DNA of 63,219 bases from Streptomyces sp. A3M-1-3 (GCF_024213665.1 NZ_JANAVP010000038.1:1-63219); one strand, 5' to 3'; shown: positions 35,560-44,042, numbered from the stretch's first letter. Made by a program: numbers and translations. The notes: a model not told the origin generated them from the sequence alone.

Positions 35560-37130
35560 CGGCCCTCAGCACCCGCCCCGGTGGCGCGGCCGGACGCTCG
35601 GGCCGGCTTTCCGCCTGGGCGGAACTCCTGCGCGTGTCCGCGCTGTTCACCGTCCCGGGCGACGCGCTGGCGGGCGCGGCCTCACTGGGCCTGCGGCCCA
35701 ACCGCCGCACGGCTCTGGCCGTCGGTGCGTCCCTGTGCCTCTATACGTCGGGCATGGCGCTGAACGACTGGGCGGACCGCGAGGAGGACGCGATCGACCG
35801 CCCACACCGCCCGATCCCGTCGGGCCGCATTCCCCCGGCGGCGGCCCTGGCGGCAGCAGGCGGCCTGACCCTGGCGGGCCTGGCCCTGTCGTCCCGCGCC
35901 GGGCGCCCGACCCTGGCGGTGGCCACCGCGCTGGCGGCCACGGTCTGGTCGTACGACCTGCACCTGAAACACACGGCGGCAGGCCCGGCAGCGATGGCAA
36001 CGGCGAGAGCCCTGGACCTACTCCTGGGCGCAACAGCGACGGCGTCCGGCGAACTGCGCCCCGCCGCCGGCCCCGGCCGGCGCGCGCGCCGGGCGAACGC
36101 GGACCCCGCAGCTGCGCCGGCACGCCCCCGCCCAGACGCCGCCCCCGCCCGGCCGCGCACCCTCGCGGCGCGAAGCAACCGTGCCGGGGGTCTGGGGCTA
36201 CTCCGTACCCCCGGTATCAGGGGCGGGTGGGTTGCGGTCTCCCATGCCGCGCTGCGCGCCGCGCCCGGCCGGCCGCGCAGCGGCTCGGTTCCCGGCGCCG
36301 GGGATCCGGGGGTGCTTCGTACCCCCGGACTCTGGGGCGGGTGGGTGGGGGTGTCCGGTGCCGCGCCCGGCCGGCCGCGCAGCGGCTCGGTTCCCGCTAC
36401 CGGGGAATCGGGGGTACTTCGTAACCCGTCGTTGGTCGGATCACACGCCCCCGGGGCTGTTCGGGCGGTGCCCGCCGCCGCGTTGCTCGGGGTGCATACC
36501 CTCGCCGTCACCGCCGTTTCGCGCCACGAGGCGCAGGGCGGCTCGACCGCCGTGCCGCTCGGCGCGCTCGCCGCGACCCTCGCGCTCGGTGCGCTGGTGG
36601 GCCAGGGGGGTCCGGGGGCGAAGCCTCCGGTTTCGGGAAGGGGCGGGGCAGGGGAAAGCCTCCGGCAGACACCACACGCACCGGCACCGGCAACCGGTGT
36701 CGCGGCAACCGACGTCGGGGCAACCGGTGTCGCGGCCGCCGGCGTCGGGGCATCCGGCCTCGTGGCTGCCCGCCTCGTGGCTGCCCGCCTCGCGGCCACC
36801 GGCGTCGCGGCCACCGGCGTCGCGGCAACCGGTGTCGCGGCCGCCGGCGTCGGGGCATCCGGCCTCGGGGCATCCGGCCTCGTGGCTGCCCGCCTCGCGG
36901 CCACCGGCCTCGCGGCCGCCTACGCCGCCACCGCCGCCCGGCCACTGCTGCACGCCGCGCTCAACCCCTCCCCGCCCCTCACCCAGCGGGCCGTCGGCGG
37001 CGGGATCCGGGCCATGATCCCGCTACAGGCCGCGCTCGCGGCCCGCGCCGGGTCCGTCGGGACCGGCGCGGCGCTGATGGCGCTCGTCCCCCTCGCCCGG
37101 AAGCTCGCACGGAAGGTGAGCCCCACGTGA
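35556..37130 (+). CDS. eboC: UbiA-like prenyltransferase, SCO3242/EboC type, enlarged by repeats, 524 aa
   Basis: The conserved part is a membrane prenyltransferase: LLRVSALFTVPGDALAG, the Asp-rich motif NDWADREEDAIDRPHRPIPSGRI, VWSYDLHLKHTAAGPAAMATARALDLLLGA, and near the end RPLLHAALNPSPPLTQRAVGGG. Relatives are about 290-310 aa, as I recall. Here two in-frame insertions enlarge it: about 135 residues (nt 36061-36470) of translated GC-rich repeats with duplicated blocks like PGRPRSGSVP and GVLRTPGLWGGWVGVS, and a 15-unit pentapeptide array (36690-36914). EboC is thought to prenylate a cyclitol. GTG 35556 overlaps the preceding stop. Whether the enlarged protein works is unclear. Confidence 0.82.
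   Translation: MTALSTRPGGAAGRSGRLSAWAELLRVSALFTVPGDALAGAASLGLRPNRRTALAVGASLCLYTSGMALNDWADREEDAIDRPHRPIPSGRIPPAAALAAAGGLTLAGLALSSRAGRPTLAVATALAATVWSYDLHLKHTAAGPAAMATARALDLLLGATATASGELRPAAGPGRRARRANADPAAAPARPRPDAAPARPRTLAARSNRAGGLGLLRTPGIRGGWVAVSHAALRAAPGRPRSGSVPGAGDPGVLRTPGLWGGWVGVSGAAPGRPRSGSVPATGESGVLRNPSLVGSHAPGAVRAVPAAALLGVHTLAVTAVSRHEAQGGSTAVPLGALAATLALGALVGQGGPGAKPPVSGRGGAGESLRQTPHAPAPATGVAATDVGATGVAAAGVGASGLVAARLVAARLAATGVAATGVAATGVAAAGVGASGLGASGLVAARLAATGLAAAYAATAARPLLHAALNPSPPLTQRAVGGGIRAMIPLQAALAARAGSVGTGAALMALVPLARKLARKVSPT
36181..36440 (+). repeat. Imperfect ~120-nt repeats inserted in the prenyltransferase gene
   Basis: Blocks containing GCCCGGCCGGCCGCGCAGCG (36271 and 36366) and GGGGTGCTTCGTACCCCCGG-like palindromes recur two to three times. 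They look like intergenic GC-rich palindromic repeats captured in frame, not prenyltransferase sequence. Confidence 0.65.
36690..36914 (+). repeat. 15-nt tandem array (15 units) in eboC with 105-nt higher-order period
   Basis: Units such as GCAACCGGTGTCGCG, GCCGCCGGCGTCGGG and GCATCCGGCCTCGTG encode pentapeptides ATGVA, AAGVG, ASGLV. The unit series beginning at 36720 recurs from 36825, an offset of exactly seven units. Confidence 0.9.
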
Positions 37131-37999
37131 GTCCCCACACAAGTCCCCACCCGAGCCCGCGCTTCGGATACGGAACCAACGGCCTCACCGACCTCAGGCT
37201 GGACGACGCCCTCGGCCTGCTCGCCGACCTCGGCTACGACGGCGTCGGACTCACCCTCGACCACATGCACCTGGACCCCCTCGCCCCCGAACTCGCCGCC
37301 CGCACCCACCGCGTGGCCCACCGGCTCCAGCAGCTCGGCCTGACCGTCACGGTCGAGACCGGCGCCCGGTACGTTCTCGACCCACGCCGCAAACACGGCC
37401 CGTCCCTCCTCGACCCGGACCCCGACGGCCGCGCCGCCCGCACCCGGCTTCTCATCACCGCCGTGCAGGTCGCCGCGGACCTCGGCGCCCACGCCGTGCA
37501 CTGCTTCAGCGGCGTCACCCCACCCGGCACCGACCCCGACACCGCCTGGATGCGGCTCGAAGAGTCGCTCCACCCCGTACTCGACGCCGCCGCGACAGCC
37601 CACGTAGCGCTCGCGATCGAACCCGAGCCCGGCCACCTCCTCGCCACCCTCGCCGACTTCCACCACCTCCGCCGTCTCCTCGGCGGCCCCGAACCCCTCG
37701 GGCTCACCCTCGACATCGGCCACTGCCAGTGCCTGGAGCCCGCCCCGCCCGCCGACTGCGTACGCGAAGCGGCGCCCTGGCTGCGGCACGTCCAGATCGA
37801 GGACATGCGGCGCGGCGTGCACGAGCATCTGCCCTTCGGGGACGGGGAGATCGACTTCCCGCCCGTACTGGACGCCCTGCGCGCCATCGGCTACCAGGGG
37901 CTGACCGTCGTCGAACTGCCCCGCCACTCGCACGCCGGCCCGGACCTCGCCGAGCGGTCATTGCGGTTCCTGCGCGACGCGGGAGGTGCCGCGTGCTGA
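37127..37999 (+). CDS. Sugar phosphate isomerase/epimerase (TIM barrel), ebo operon, 290 aa
   Basis: Xylose-isomerase-like barrel: FGYGTNGLTDLRLDDALGLLADLGYDGVGLTLD, AIEPEPGHLL (Glu ligand), LGLTLDIGHCQC (Asp/His), VQIEDMRRGVHEHLPFGDGEIDF and TVVELPRHSH (Glu). All four metal-ligand positions of the family seem present, so it should be active on a phosphorylated or cyclic sugar. GTG 37127 overlaps the stop of eboC (GTGA), and the 3' end overlaps the start of eboA, so translation is coupled. A short Ser-Pro-His repeat (SPHTSPHPSP) opens the protein. Confidence 0.88.
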   Translation: MSPHTSPHPSPRFGYGTNGLTDLRLDDALGLLADLGYDGVGLTLDHMHLDPLAPELAARTHRVAHRLQQLGLTVTVETGARYVLDPRRKHGPSLLDPDPDGRAARTRLLITAVQVAADLGAHAVHCFSGVTPPGTDPDTAWMRLEESLHPVLDAAATAHVALAIEPEPGHLLATLADFHHLRRLLGGPEPLGLTLDIGHCQCLEPAPPADCVREAAPWLRHVQIEDMRRGVHEHLPFGDGEIDFPPVLDALRAIGYQGLTVVELPRHSHAGPDLAERSLRFLRDAGGAAC

Positions 38000-38595
38000 C
38001 CGACCCGCACGACCCGCACGACCTGCACTCCGCACTCGGCAAACGGCTCGGCGGAGCAGCCCGCGGCTGGCTGGACGGTGCCCTGACCGAGGCCAACGCG
38101 GGCCTTCCCGGCTGGGAGCTGCGCTTCGCGGAAGCCGGCCGCCATTGCGGTGAGGCCGCCGCCGACGATGCGCGCGTACTCCTGCTGCACACGGCGGCGG
38201 CCGACGGGCCCACGACCACCCGCCTCTACCGGCAGGGCACGGCGGCCGAGCGGCGCGCGGTGCTCCAGGCCCTCCCGTACCTGACAGGGCTCACCCCCAC
38301 CGACGGCCTGCCGCTGGTCGAGGACGCGCTGCGTACCAACGACACCCGGCTCGTCGCCGCCGCCGTCGGCCCGTACGCGGCCGCTCACCTCGACCCGCAC
38401 GCCTGGCGGCACGCGATCCTCAAGTGCCTGTTCACGGGCGTGCCGGTGGACGTCGTCGCCGGCCTCTGCACCCGCGCCGGCGGCGACGCCGAACTGGCCC
38501 GCATGCTCGCCGACTACGCGAGCGAGCGCACCGCCGCCGGCCGCGAAGTCCCCGCCGATCTCCACCGCGTCCTCGCTCTCACGGAGGAGTCCTGA
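37993..38595 (+). CDS. eboA: EboA-domain protein, 200 aa
   Basis: All-helical protein with the EboA pattern: WLDGALTEANAGLPGWELRFAEAGRHCG, AAERRAVLQALPYL, LVEDALRTNDTRLVAAAVGPYAAAHLD, WRHAILKCLFTGVPVDVVAGL and ADYASERTAAGREVPADLH. EboA has no known enzyme activity; in cyanobacteria the ebo set is needed to move scytonemin precursors across the membrane. GTG 37993 overlaps the preceding gene by 7 bp. A 9-nt repeat (DPHDPHDLH) opens the gene. It is coupled to the TatD-type gene by TGATG. Confidence 0.85.
   Translation: MLTDPHDPHDLHSALGKRLGGAARGWLDGALTEANAGLPGWELRFAEAGRHCGEAAADDARVLLLHTAAADGPTTTRLYRQGTAAERRAVLQALPYLTGLTPTDGLPLVEDALRTNDTRLVAAAVGPYAAAHLDPHAWRHAILKCLFTGVPVDVVAGLCTRAGGDAELARMLADYASERTAAGREVPADLHRVLALTEES
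38002..38028 (+). repeat. 9-nt tandem repeat at the eboA start
   Basis: Three units: GACCCGCAC twice and GACCTGCAC, encoding DPH-DPH-DLH directly after the start. Confidence 0.85.
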
Positions 38596-39458
38596 TGCGC
38601 ATCTTCGACCCCCACATCCATATGACCTCCCGCACCACCGACGACTACGAGGCGATGTACGCCGCGGGGGTCCGCGCCCTCGTCGAGCCCGCCTTCTGGC
38701 TCGGCCAGCCCCGCACTTCGCCCGACAGTTTCTACGACTACTTCGACGCCCTCCTCGGCTGGGAACCCTTCCGCGCCGCGCAGTACGGCATAGCTCACCA
38801 GTGCACGCTCGCCCTCAACCCCAAGGAGGCGAACGACCCCCGCTGCGCCCCCGTCCTGACCGAACTGCCCCGCTACCTGGTCAAGGACAACGTCGTCGCC
38901 GTCGGCGAGATCGGCTACGACTCCATGACCCCGGCCGAGGACGCCGCCCTCGCCACCCAGCTCCAGCTGGCCGCGGCGCACGGCCTGCCCGCGCTCGTCC
39001 ACACCCCGCACCGGGACAAACTCGCCGGCCTGCGCCGCACCATCGCGGTCGTACGCGAGTCGGACCTCCCGCCGGACCGGGTCCTGCTCGACCACCTCAA
39101 CGAGACGACGGTGCAGGAGGCCGCCGACAGCGGGGCGTGGCTCGGCTTCTCCGTCTACCCGGACACCAAGATGGACGAGGACCGCATGGTGGCGGTCCTG
39201 GGGAACCACGGCACGCACAAGGTGCTGGTCAACTCGGCCGCCGACTGGGGCAGAAGCGACCCGCTGAAAACCCGTAAGGTCGGCGACGCGATGCTGGCGG
39301 CCGGCTTCTCGGAAGACGACGTCGACCAGGTGCTGTGGCGCAACCCCGTCGCCTTCTACGGCCTCAGCGGCCGGCTCCGGCTCGACACCGCTGACCCGGC
39401 GCCCGCCGCCACCCACGAGGGCAACTCGATCCTCCGGGGCGCCCCCAAGGAGGCGTGA
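38595..39458 (+). CDS. eboB: TatD-family metal-dependent hydrolase (EboB), 287 aa
   Basis: Amidohydrolase-superfamily barrel with the metal-binding start MRIFDPHIHM, VVAVGEIGYDSMTPAE (Glu ligand), LPALVHTPHRDK (His), VLLDHLNETT (His) and VLVNSAADWGRSDP (Asp). These fit a two-metal hydrolase like TatD, although ebo members are not thought to be DNases. ATG 38595 overlaps the eboA stop by one base, with GGAGGAG upstream. It is a core member of ebo clusters. Confidence 0.88.
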   Translation: MRIFDPHIHMTSRTTDDYEAMYAAGVRALVEPAFWLGQPRTSPDSFYDYFDALLGWEPFRAAQYGIAHQCTLALNPKEANDPRCAPVLTELPRYLVKDNVVAVGEIGYDSMTPAEDAALATQLQLAAAHGLPALVHTPHRDKLAGLRRTIAVVRESDLPPDRVLLDHLNETTVQEAADSGAWLGFSVYPDTKMDEDRMVAVLGNHGTHKVLVNSAADWGRSDPLKTRKVGDAMLAAGFSEDDVDQVLWRNPVAFYGLSGRLRLDTADPAPAATHEGNSILRGAPKEA

Positions 39459-39461
39459 GCC

Positions 39462-40958
39462 ATGCGCTTCCGGCACCCGGACGGCTCCACGGTCCACCTC
39501 GCGTACTGCACCAACGTGCACCCCGCCGAGACCCTGGACGGCGTACTCGCGCAGCTGCGCGACCACTGCGAGCCGGTACGCAAACGGCTCGGCCGCGACC
39601 GCCTCGGCATCGGACTGTGGCTGGCCAGGGCCGCCGCCCACGCCCTGGGCACTGACCCGGCGGCGCTACGCGGCCTGCGCGCCGAGCTCGACCGCCGCGG
39701 TCTCGAGGTGGTCACCCTCAACGGCTTCCCGTACGACGGATTCGGCGCGGAGGAGGTCAAGTACCGGGTCTACAAACCGGACTGGACCGACCCGGAGCGC
39801 CTCGCGCACACCACGGAACTGGCCCGGCTGCTGGTCGCTCTGCTGCCGGACGACGTCACCGAGGGCTCCATCTCCACCCTGCCGCTCGCCTGGCGCACCT
39901 CGTTCGACGAGACGGCGGCCCGGACGGCCCACCGCGCCCTGGCCACCCTCGCGGAGCGCCTCGACGCCCTGGAGGACCTGACCGGCAAATCGGTACGCGT
40001 CGGCCTGGAACCGGAACCGGGCTGCACGGTAGAGACGACAGCCGACGCGATACGCCCCCTCACCCGCCTCACAGGCGAAAGCGCGGCGAGCGACGGCACG
40101 GCCAGCGACCGCACTGCCACCAACCGCCTCGCGAGTGATCGCCGCACGGGTGACCGCGCGGCGAGCGACGGCACGGCGAGCGACGGTACCGCGAGCGACG
40201 GCACGGCGAGCGACCGCACTGCCACCAACCGCCTCGCGAGTGATCGCCGCAGGGGTGACCGCGTGGCGAGCGACGGTACGAGCGACCGCACGGCGAGCGA
40301 CGGCACCGCGAGCGACGGCACCGCGAGCGACCGCACGGCGAGCGACCGCACCGCCGGCGATCGCATGGTCAGCGACCGCATCCCCCGCACCCGCACCGCC
40401 GCCAACCGCATCGGCGTCTGCGTCGACACCTGCCACCTCGCAACCTCCTTCGAGGACCCCGTCACCGCGCTCGACGCCCTCGCCGCCGCCCGCGTCACCG
40501 TCACCAAGGCGCAGCTCTCCGCCGCGTTGCACGCCGAACACCCCCACCTGCCCGAGGTCCGCGACGCGCTCGCCGCCTTCGCCGAGCCGCGCTTCCTGCA
40601 CCAGACCCGCACCCGCACCGCCGCCGGCCTGCGCGGTACCGACGACCTGCCCGAGGCGCTGGCCGGCGGTGTCCTGCCCGATGGTGCCCCCTGGCGCTCG
40701 CACTTCCACGTCCCGCTGCACGCCCCGCCCGCCCCGCCGCTCACCTCCACCCTCCCCGTACTCCAGGACGCCCTGGCCCGCCTCGTCGGCGGCCCGGAGC
40801 CCCGTACCCGTCACCTCGAAGTCGAGACGTACACCTGGCAGGCACTCCCGGCCGAGCTGCGCCCCCGAAACCGCACCCAGCTCGCCGACGGCATCGCCGC
40901 CGAACTCGCCCTCGCCCGCGACCTGCTGACCGACCTCGGCCTCAAGGAACTCCCATGA
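39462..40958 (+). CDS. eboE: Metabolite traffic protein EboE, enlarged by pentapeptide repeats, 498 aa
   Basis: TIM-barrel EboE signature: MRFRHPDGSTVHLAYCTNVHPAETLDGVLAQL, LGIGLWLARAAAH, LEVVTLNGFPYDGF, EGSISTLPLAWR and VGLEPEPGCTVETTADAI, with the barrel resuming at RIGVCVDTCHLATSFEDP and ending in LEVETYTWQALP. Between these, about 110 residues of ASDGT/ASDRT-type pentapeptides (nt 40086-40412) interrupt the barrel between two metal-ligand strands. Relatives lack this and are close to 390 aa, as I recall. The insert is hydrophilic and probably a disordered loop, so activity may survive. ATG 39462 lies 4 bp after eboB; the stop overlaps the next start. Confidence 0.85.
   Translation: MRFRHPDGSTVHLAYCTNVHPAETLDGVLAQLRDHCEPVRKRLGRDRLGIGLWLARAAAHALGTDPAALRGLRAELDRRGLEVVTLNGFPYDGFGAEEVKYRVYKPDWTDPERLAHTTELARLLVALLPDDVTEGSISTLPLAWRTSFDETAARTAHRALATLAERLDALEDLTGKSVRVGLEPEPGCTVETTADAIRPLTRLTGESAASDGTASDRTATNRLASDRRTGDRAASDGTASDGTASDGTASDRTATNRLASDRRRGDRVASDGTSDRTASDGTASDGTASDRTASDRTAGDRMVSDRIPRTRTAANRIGVCVDTCHLATSFEDPVTALDALAAARVTVTKAQLSAALHAEHPHLPEVRDALAAFAEPRFLHQTRTRTAAGLRGTDDLPEALAGGVLPDGAPWRSHFHVPLHAPPAPPLTSTLPVLQDALARLVGGPEPRTRHLEVETYTWQALPAELRPRNRTQLADGIAAELALARDLLTDLGLKELP
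40086..40412 (+). repeat. 15-nt tandem array (about 22 units) in eboE with 105-nt higher-order period
   Basis: Units GCGAGCGACGGCACG, GCCAGCGACCGCACT, GCCACCAACCGCCTC, GCGAGTGATCGCCGC and variants. The unit series starting at 40101 recurs at 40206 (seven units). One unit near 40281 is only 12 nt; all others are 15 nt, so the frame is kept. Confidence 0.92.
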
Positions 40959-42397
40959 CGAACGTGACAAACATGACGAACCTGATGAACGTGGCGAACG
41001 TGATGAACGTGGCCAACGTGGCGCAACCCAACCCCCTCCTCGTCCTGGACGTCGTCGGCCTCACCCCCCAGCTCCTCGCCCATATGCCCCGCCTCAAAGC
41101 CCTCGCCCGCTCCGGATCACACGCGCCCCTCACCACCGTCCTGCCCGCCGTGACCTGCGCCGCGCAGTCCACGTTCCTCACCGGAACCACTCCCGCCGGG
41201 CACGGCATCGTCGGCAACGGCTGGTACTTCCGCGACCTCGGCGAAGTCCTGCTGTGGCGGCAGCACAACGGCCTGGTCGGGGGCGACAAGATCTGGGACG
41301 CCGCCCGCCGCGCCCACCCCGGCTACACCGTCGCCAACATCTGCTGGTGGTACGCGATGGGCGCCGACACCGACCTCACAGTCACCCCGCGCCCCGTCTA
41401 CTACGCCGACGGCCGCAAGGAACCCGACTGCTACACCCGGCCGCCCGCCCTCCACGACGAACTCACCGAGAAGTTCGGCACGTTCCCCCTCTTCCATTTC
41501 TGGGGACCCGGCGCCGACATCGTGTCGAGCCGCTGGATCGTGGACGCGACCCGCCACATCATCGCCACCCGCCACCCCGACCTGACCCTCTGCTACCTCC
41601 CGCATCTCGACTACGACCTCCAGCGGTACGGCCCCGACGACCCCCGCTCCACCCGCGCGGCCGCCGACCTCGACGCGGTCATGGCCCCCCTCCTGGACGA
41701 CGCGGAAGCAGAAGGCCGCACCGTCGTCGCCCTCTCCGAGTACGGAATCACCCGCGTCTCCCGCCCCGTCGACATCAACCGGGCTCTGCGCCGCGCCGGG
41801 CTCCTCGAAGTGCACACCCAGGACGGCATGGAGTACCTCGACCCCATGGTGTCCCGGGCGTTCGCCGTCGCCGACCACCAGCTCGCGCACATCTACGTAC
41901 GCCGGCCGGAGGACCTCGACGTCACCCGCGAAGCGCTCCACGACCTCGCCGGCATCGACAGGCTCCTCGACGACGAGGGCAAGAAGGAACACGGCCTCGA
42001 CCACCCCCGCTCGGGAGAGCTGGTGGCGATCGCCGAGCCGGATGCCTGGTTCACGTACTACTACTGGCTCGACGACGACCGCGCTCCCGACTTCGCCCAG
42101 CTCGTCGAGATCCACCGCAAGCCCGGCTACGACCCCGTCGAGCTCTTCATGGACCCCCTCGACCCGTACGTCCGGGTCAAGGCGGCCAAGGCGCTGGCCC
42201 GCAAGAAGCTCGGAATGCGCTACCGCATGGCGGTGGTGCCCCTGGACCCCTCACCTGTTCGCGGCAGCCACGGCCGCCTCCCCGAGCGCGACGAAGACGG
42301 TCCGCTCATCCTCTGCTCCACCCCCCACGCCGTCACCGGTCGCCTCGCGGCCACCGAAGTGAAATCCCTGCTGCTTCGTCTCGCCGGCTTTGGCTGA
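40955..42397 (+). CDS. eboF: Alkaline phosphatase-superfamily phosphodiesterase (EboF type), 480 aa
   Basis: Nucleotide pyrophosphatase/phosphodiesterase fold. It has PLLVLDVVGLTPQLL (metal Asp), the nucleophile Thr in LPAVTCAAQSTFLTGTTPAGHGIVGNGWYF, LCYLPHLDYDLQRYGPDD (Asp/His), VVALSEYGITRV and FAVADHQLAHIY (His). It probably hydrolyses a phosphodiester or phosphate of the pathway product. ATG 40955 overlaps the eboE stop, with AAGGA upstream. The first 23 codons are a 9-nt tandem array (NVTNMTNLMNVANV). No signal peptide is clear, so it is cytoplasmic as predicted. Confidence 0.87.
   Translation: MTNVTNMTNLMNVANVMNVANVAQPNPLLVLDVVGLTPQLLAHMPRLKALARSGSHAPLTTVLPAVTCAAQSTFLTGTTPAGHGIVGNGWYFRDLGEVLLWRQHNGLVGGDKIWDAARRAHPGYTVANICWWYAMGADTDLTVTPRPVYYADGRKEPDCYTRPPALHDELTEKFGTFPLFHFWGPGADIVSSRWIVDATRHIIATRHPDLTLCYLPHLDYDLQRYGPDDPRSTRAAADLDAVMAPLLDDAEAEGRTVVALSEYGITRVSRPVDINRALRRAGLLEVHTQDGMEYLDPMVSRAFAVADHQLAHIYVRRPEDLDVTREALHDLAGIDRLLDDEGKKEHGLDHPRSGELVAIAEPDAWFTYYYWLDDDRAPDFAQLVEIHRKPGYDPVELFMDPLDPYVRVKAAKALARKKLGMRYRMAVVPLDPSPVRGSHGRLPERDEDGPLILCSTPHAVTGRLAATEVKSLLLRLAGFG
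40961..41023 (+). repeat. Seven-copy 9-nt tandem repeat at the eboF start
   Basis: Seven units of AACGTGGCG-like sequence (AACGTGACA, AACATGACG, AACCTGATG, AACGTGGCG, AACGTGATG, AACGTGGCC, AACGTGGCG). Several in-frame ATG/GTG codons in the array could serve as alternative starts. Confidence 0.9.
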
Positions 42398-42443
42398 GGC
42401 AGCAGACCGCCCGCATCCGCACACACCTGAAAAGAGAATCACC

Positions 42444-43607
42444 GTGACCGCGTTCAACGACGAATCTGTCACCGCCGAGAGCCTGCGCCGCACACTCGGC
42501 GTCAGCCGTCGCCGCTTTCTGAGCACCTGCACCGCCGCCGCCGCGACCGTGGCGATCGCCGCCCCCGTCCTCGGCGCCTCACCCGCCCTGGCCGATGACG
42601 ATCGGGACGCCAGAGGCGACGGCCGCGGCCCCGCCCTCGTCCCGTCGCGCAGGCGCGGGATCATCCTCTATACAGTCCGTGACGCCACGGGCCGCGACCC
42701 GCTCGCCACCACTCTGCCCTCCGGCTTCCGCGAGGTCTTCAAGGAGCTCTCGCGCTACGGCTACCGACAGGTGGAGTTCGCCGGATACCGCCAGCACGCC
42801 AACGCGCCCGGCGGCGCGAACCTGGAGAGCGTGGAGGGCGCCAAGCTCCTGCGCTCCTGGCTGGACGACTACGGGCTGCGGGCGCAGGGCAACCACGGCT
42901 TCATTCCGTCGTCCTGGCCGCTCACCACTCCCGACCTCGACACCTATCTGCGCCACCTCGAGATCGCCAACATCCTCGGCATGGACCACATGGGCACCGG
43001 CGGCGACCCCACCGGCAGCTCCTACCGGTCCGACTGGGACGTCGCGGCCGACAAGTGGAACGGGCTCGGCACGATCGCCCGCAGCGAGGGCATAAAGCTC
43101 TACACCCACAACCACGACTCGGCCTACGGCTTCCTGCTCGACGGCGGGCCGCTCGACACCCAGGGCCGCCCGACCCGCAGCTCCGGCATCCGCAAGCTGG
43201 AGCACTTCCTCAAGATGACCGACCCGCGGAGCGTCTGGCTGGAGATGGACATCTTCTGGGCACACGTGGCCCAGTACAAGTTCCACACCTACACCGCTCA
43301 CGACGGCTCGCAGCGCGAGAACGTCTTCGACCCTGCAGGCCTCGTCGCCGGCCACAACGCCCGCTATCCGCTGTTCCACGCCAAGGACGGCACGGTCAAC
43401 ACGCAGAGCGGCAACGGCTACGACATGGTGCCGTTCGGAACGGGCGACATCGACTACCGGACGTTCTTCTCCCGCGTGGGGGCCAAGAACTACCACAACC
43501 CGATGGTCGAGCAGGACAACGCGCCCAGCTCCACCGTCCCCGAGCAGTCCCTCGACTACGCCCGGATCGGCTACGACAACCTCGCCGCCCTGCGCGCTCG
43601 CCGCTGA
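42444..43607 (+). CDS. Tat-secreted sugar phosphate isomerase/epimerase-like protein, 387 aa
   Basis: A twin-arginine signal (GVSRRRFLSTCTAAAATVAIAAPVLGASPALA, about residues 20-50) precedes a xylose-isomerase-like barrel: RGIILYTVRDATG, ELSRYGYRQVEFAGY, NHGFIPSSW, LYTHNHDSAYGF, VWLEMDIFWAHVA and PLFHAKDGTV. The ligand residues of the AP-endonuclease-2 barrel are partly recognisable. It is folded before export, so it acts outside the membrane. GTG 42444 follows AAAAGAG. It lies 46 bp after eboF on the same strand and could be part of that transcript. Confidence 0.88.
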   Translation: MTAFNDESVTAESLRRTLGVSRRRFLSTCTAAAATVAIAAPVLGASPALADDDRDARGDGRGPALVPSRRRGIILYTVRDATGRDPLATTLPSGFREVFKELSRYGYRQVEFAGYRQHANAPGGANLESVEGAKLLRSWLDDYGLRAQGNHGFIPSSWPLTTPDLDTYLRHLEIANILGMDHMGTGGDPTGSSYRSDWDVAADKWNGLGTIARSEGIKLYTHNHDSAYGFLLDGGPLDTQGRPTRSSGIRKLEHFLKMTDPRSVWLEMDIFWAHVAQYKFHTYTAHDGSQRENVFDPAGLVAGHNARYPLFHAKDGTVNTQSGNGYDMVPFGTGDIDYRTFFSRVGAKNYHNPMVEQDNAPSSTVPEQSLDYARIGYDNLAALRARR

Positions 43608-43733
43608 CCGGCGGGACCCCCTGACGGCCGGGTGTCCGCGGTGACCGGTCGCCCGGCCGCCGCGCCACCCGTGGGCCCCGCGCTCGCTCGTAACACTCAG
43701 CCCATGTCCCGGCTGATCGGCCGCGGGTTCGGC

Positions 43734-44042
43734 TCAATGCGCCGCGCCCGCGCCCCGCGGCCGTCCCTGCGCGTGCAGGAAGATCGCCACGAAGCCGGCG
43801 AACAGCGAGATCGATCCGGCGAGGACGAAGGCGCCGCCGTACCCCCACGCGCCCACGACCACCGCGCCCAGCAGCCCCGACTCGCGGGGCGCCGGCCCGA
43901 TGTCGGCGGGGTCGCGCACCTCTTCGCCGTAACCACCCAGCATCTGGGCCTTCGGCGCGTCGTGGCGCGGCGCGTTCGTCGGCGGCCATCTCCTGGTCCA
44001 CGCGGTAACGGAGGGCCCGGCGGACGAACGCCTGCCGGGCAA
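43734..44042 (-). pseudogene. 3' remnant of a membrane transporter (MFS-like) gene
   Basis: The convincing part is the C-terminal ~60 residues: a hydrophilic segment (EEVRDPADIGPAPRESG), one long hydrophobic helix or pair (LLGAVVVGAWGYGGAFVLAGSISLFAGFVAIFLHAQ) and a basic tail. This looks like the last membrane helices of a major-facilitator transporter. Upstream, the sequence switches to coding on the other strand near 43975, and no start or ribosome binding site is present. The family is uncertain, but truncation is clear. Confidence 0.4.

Noticed and set aside
40086..40412. Repeat array considered as a CRISPR
   Set aside because: Units are 15 nt without unique spacers, in frame inside eboE, and no cas genes are nearby.
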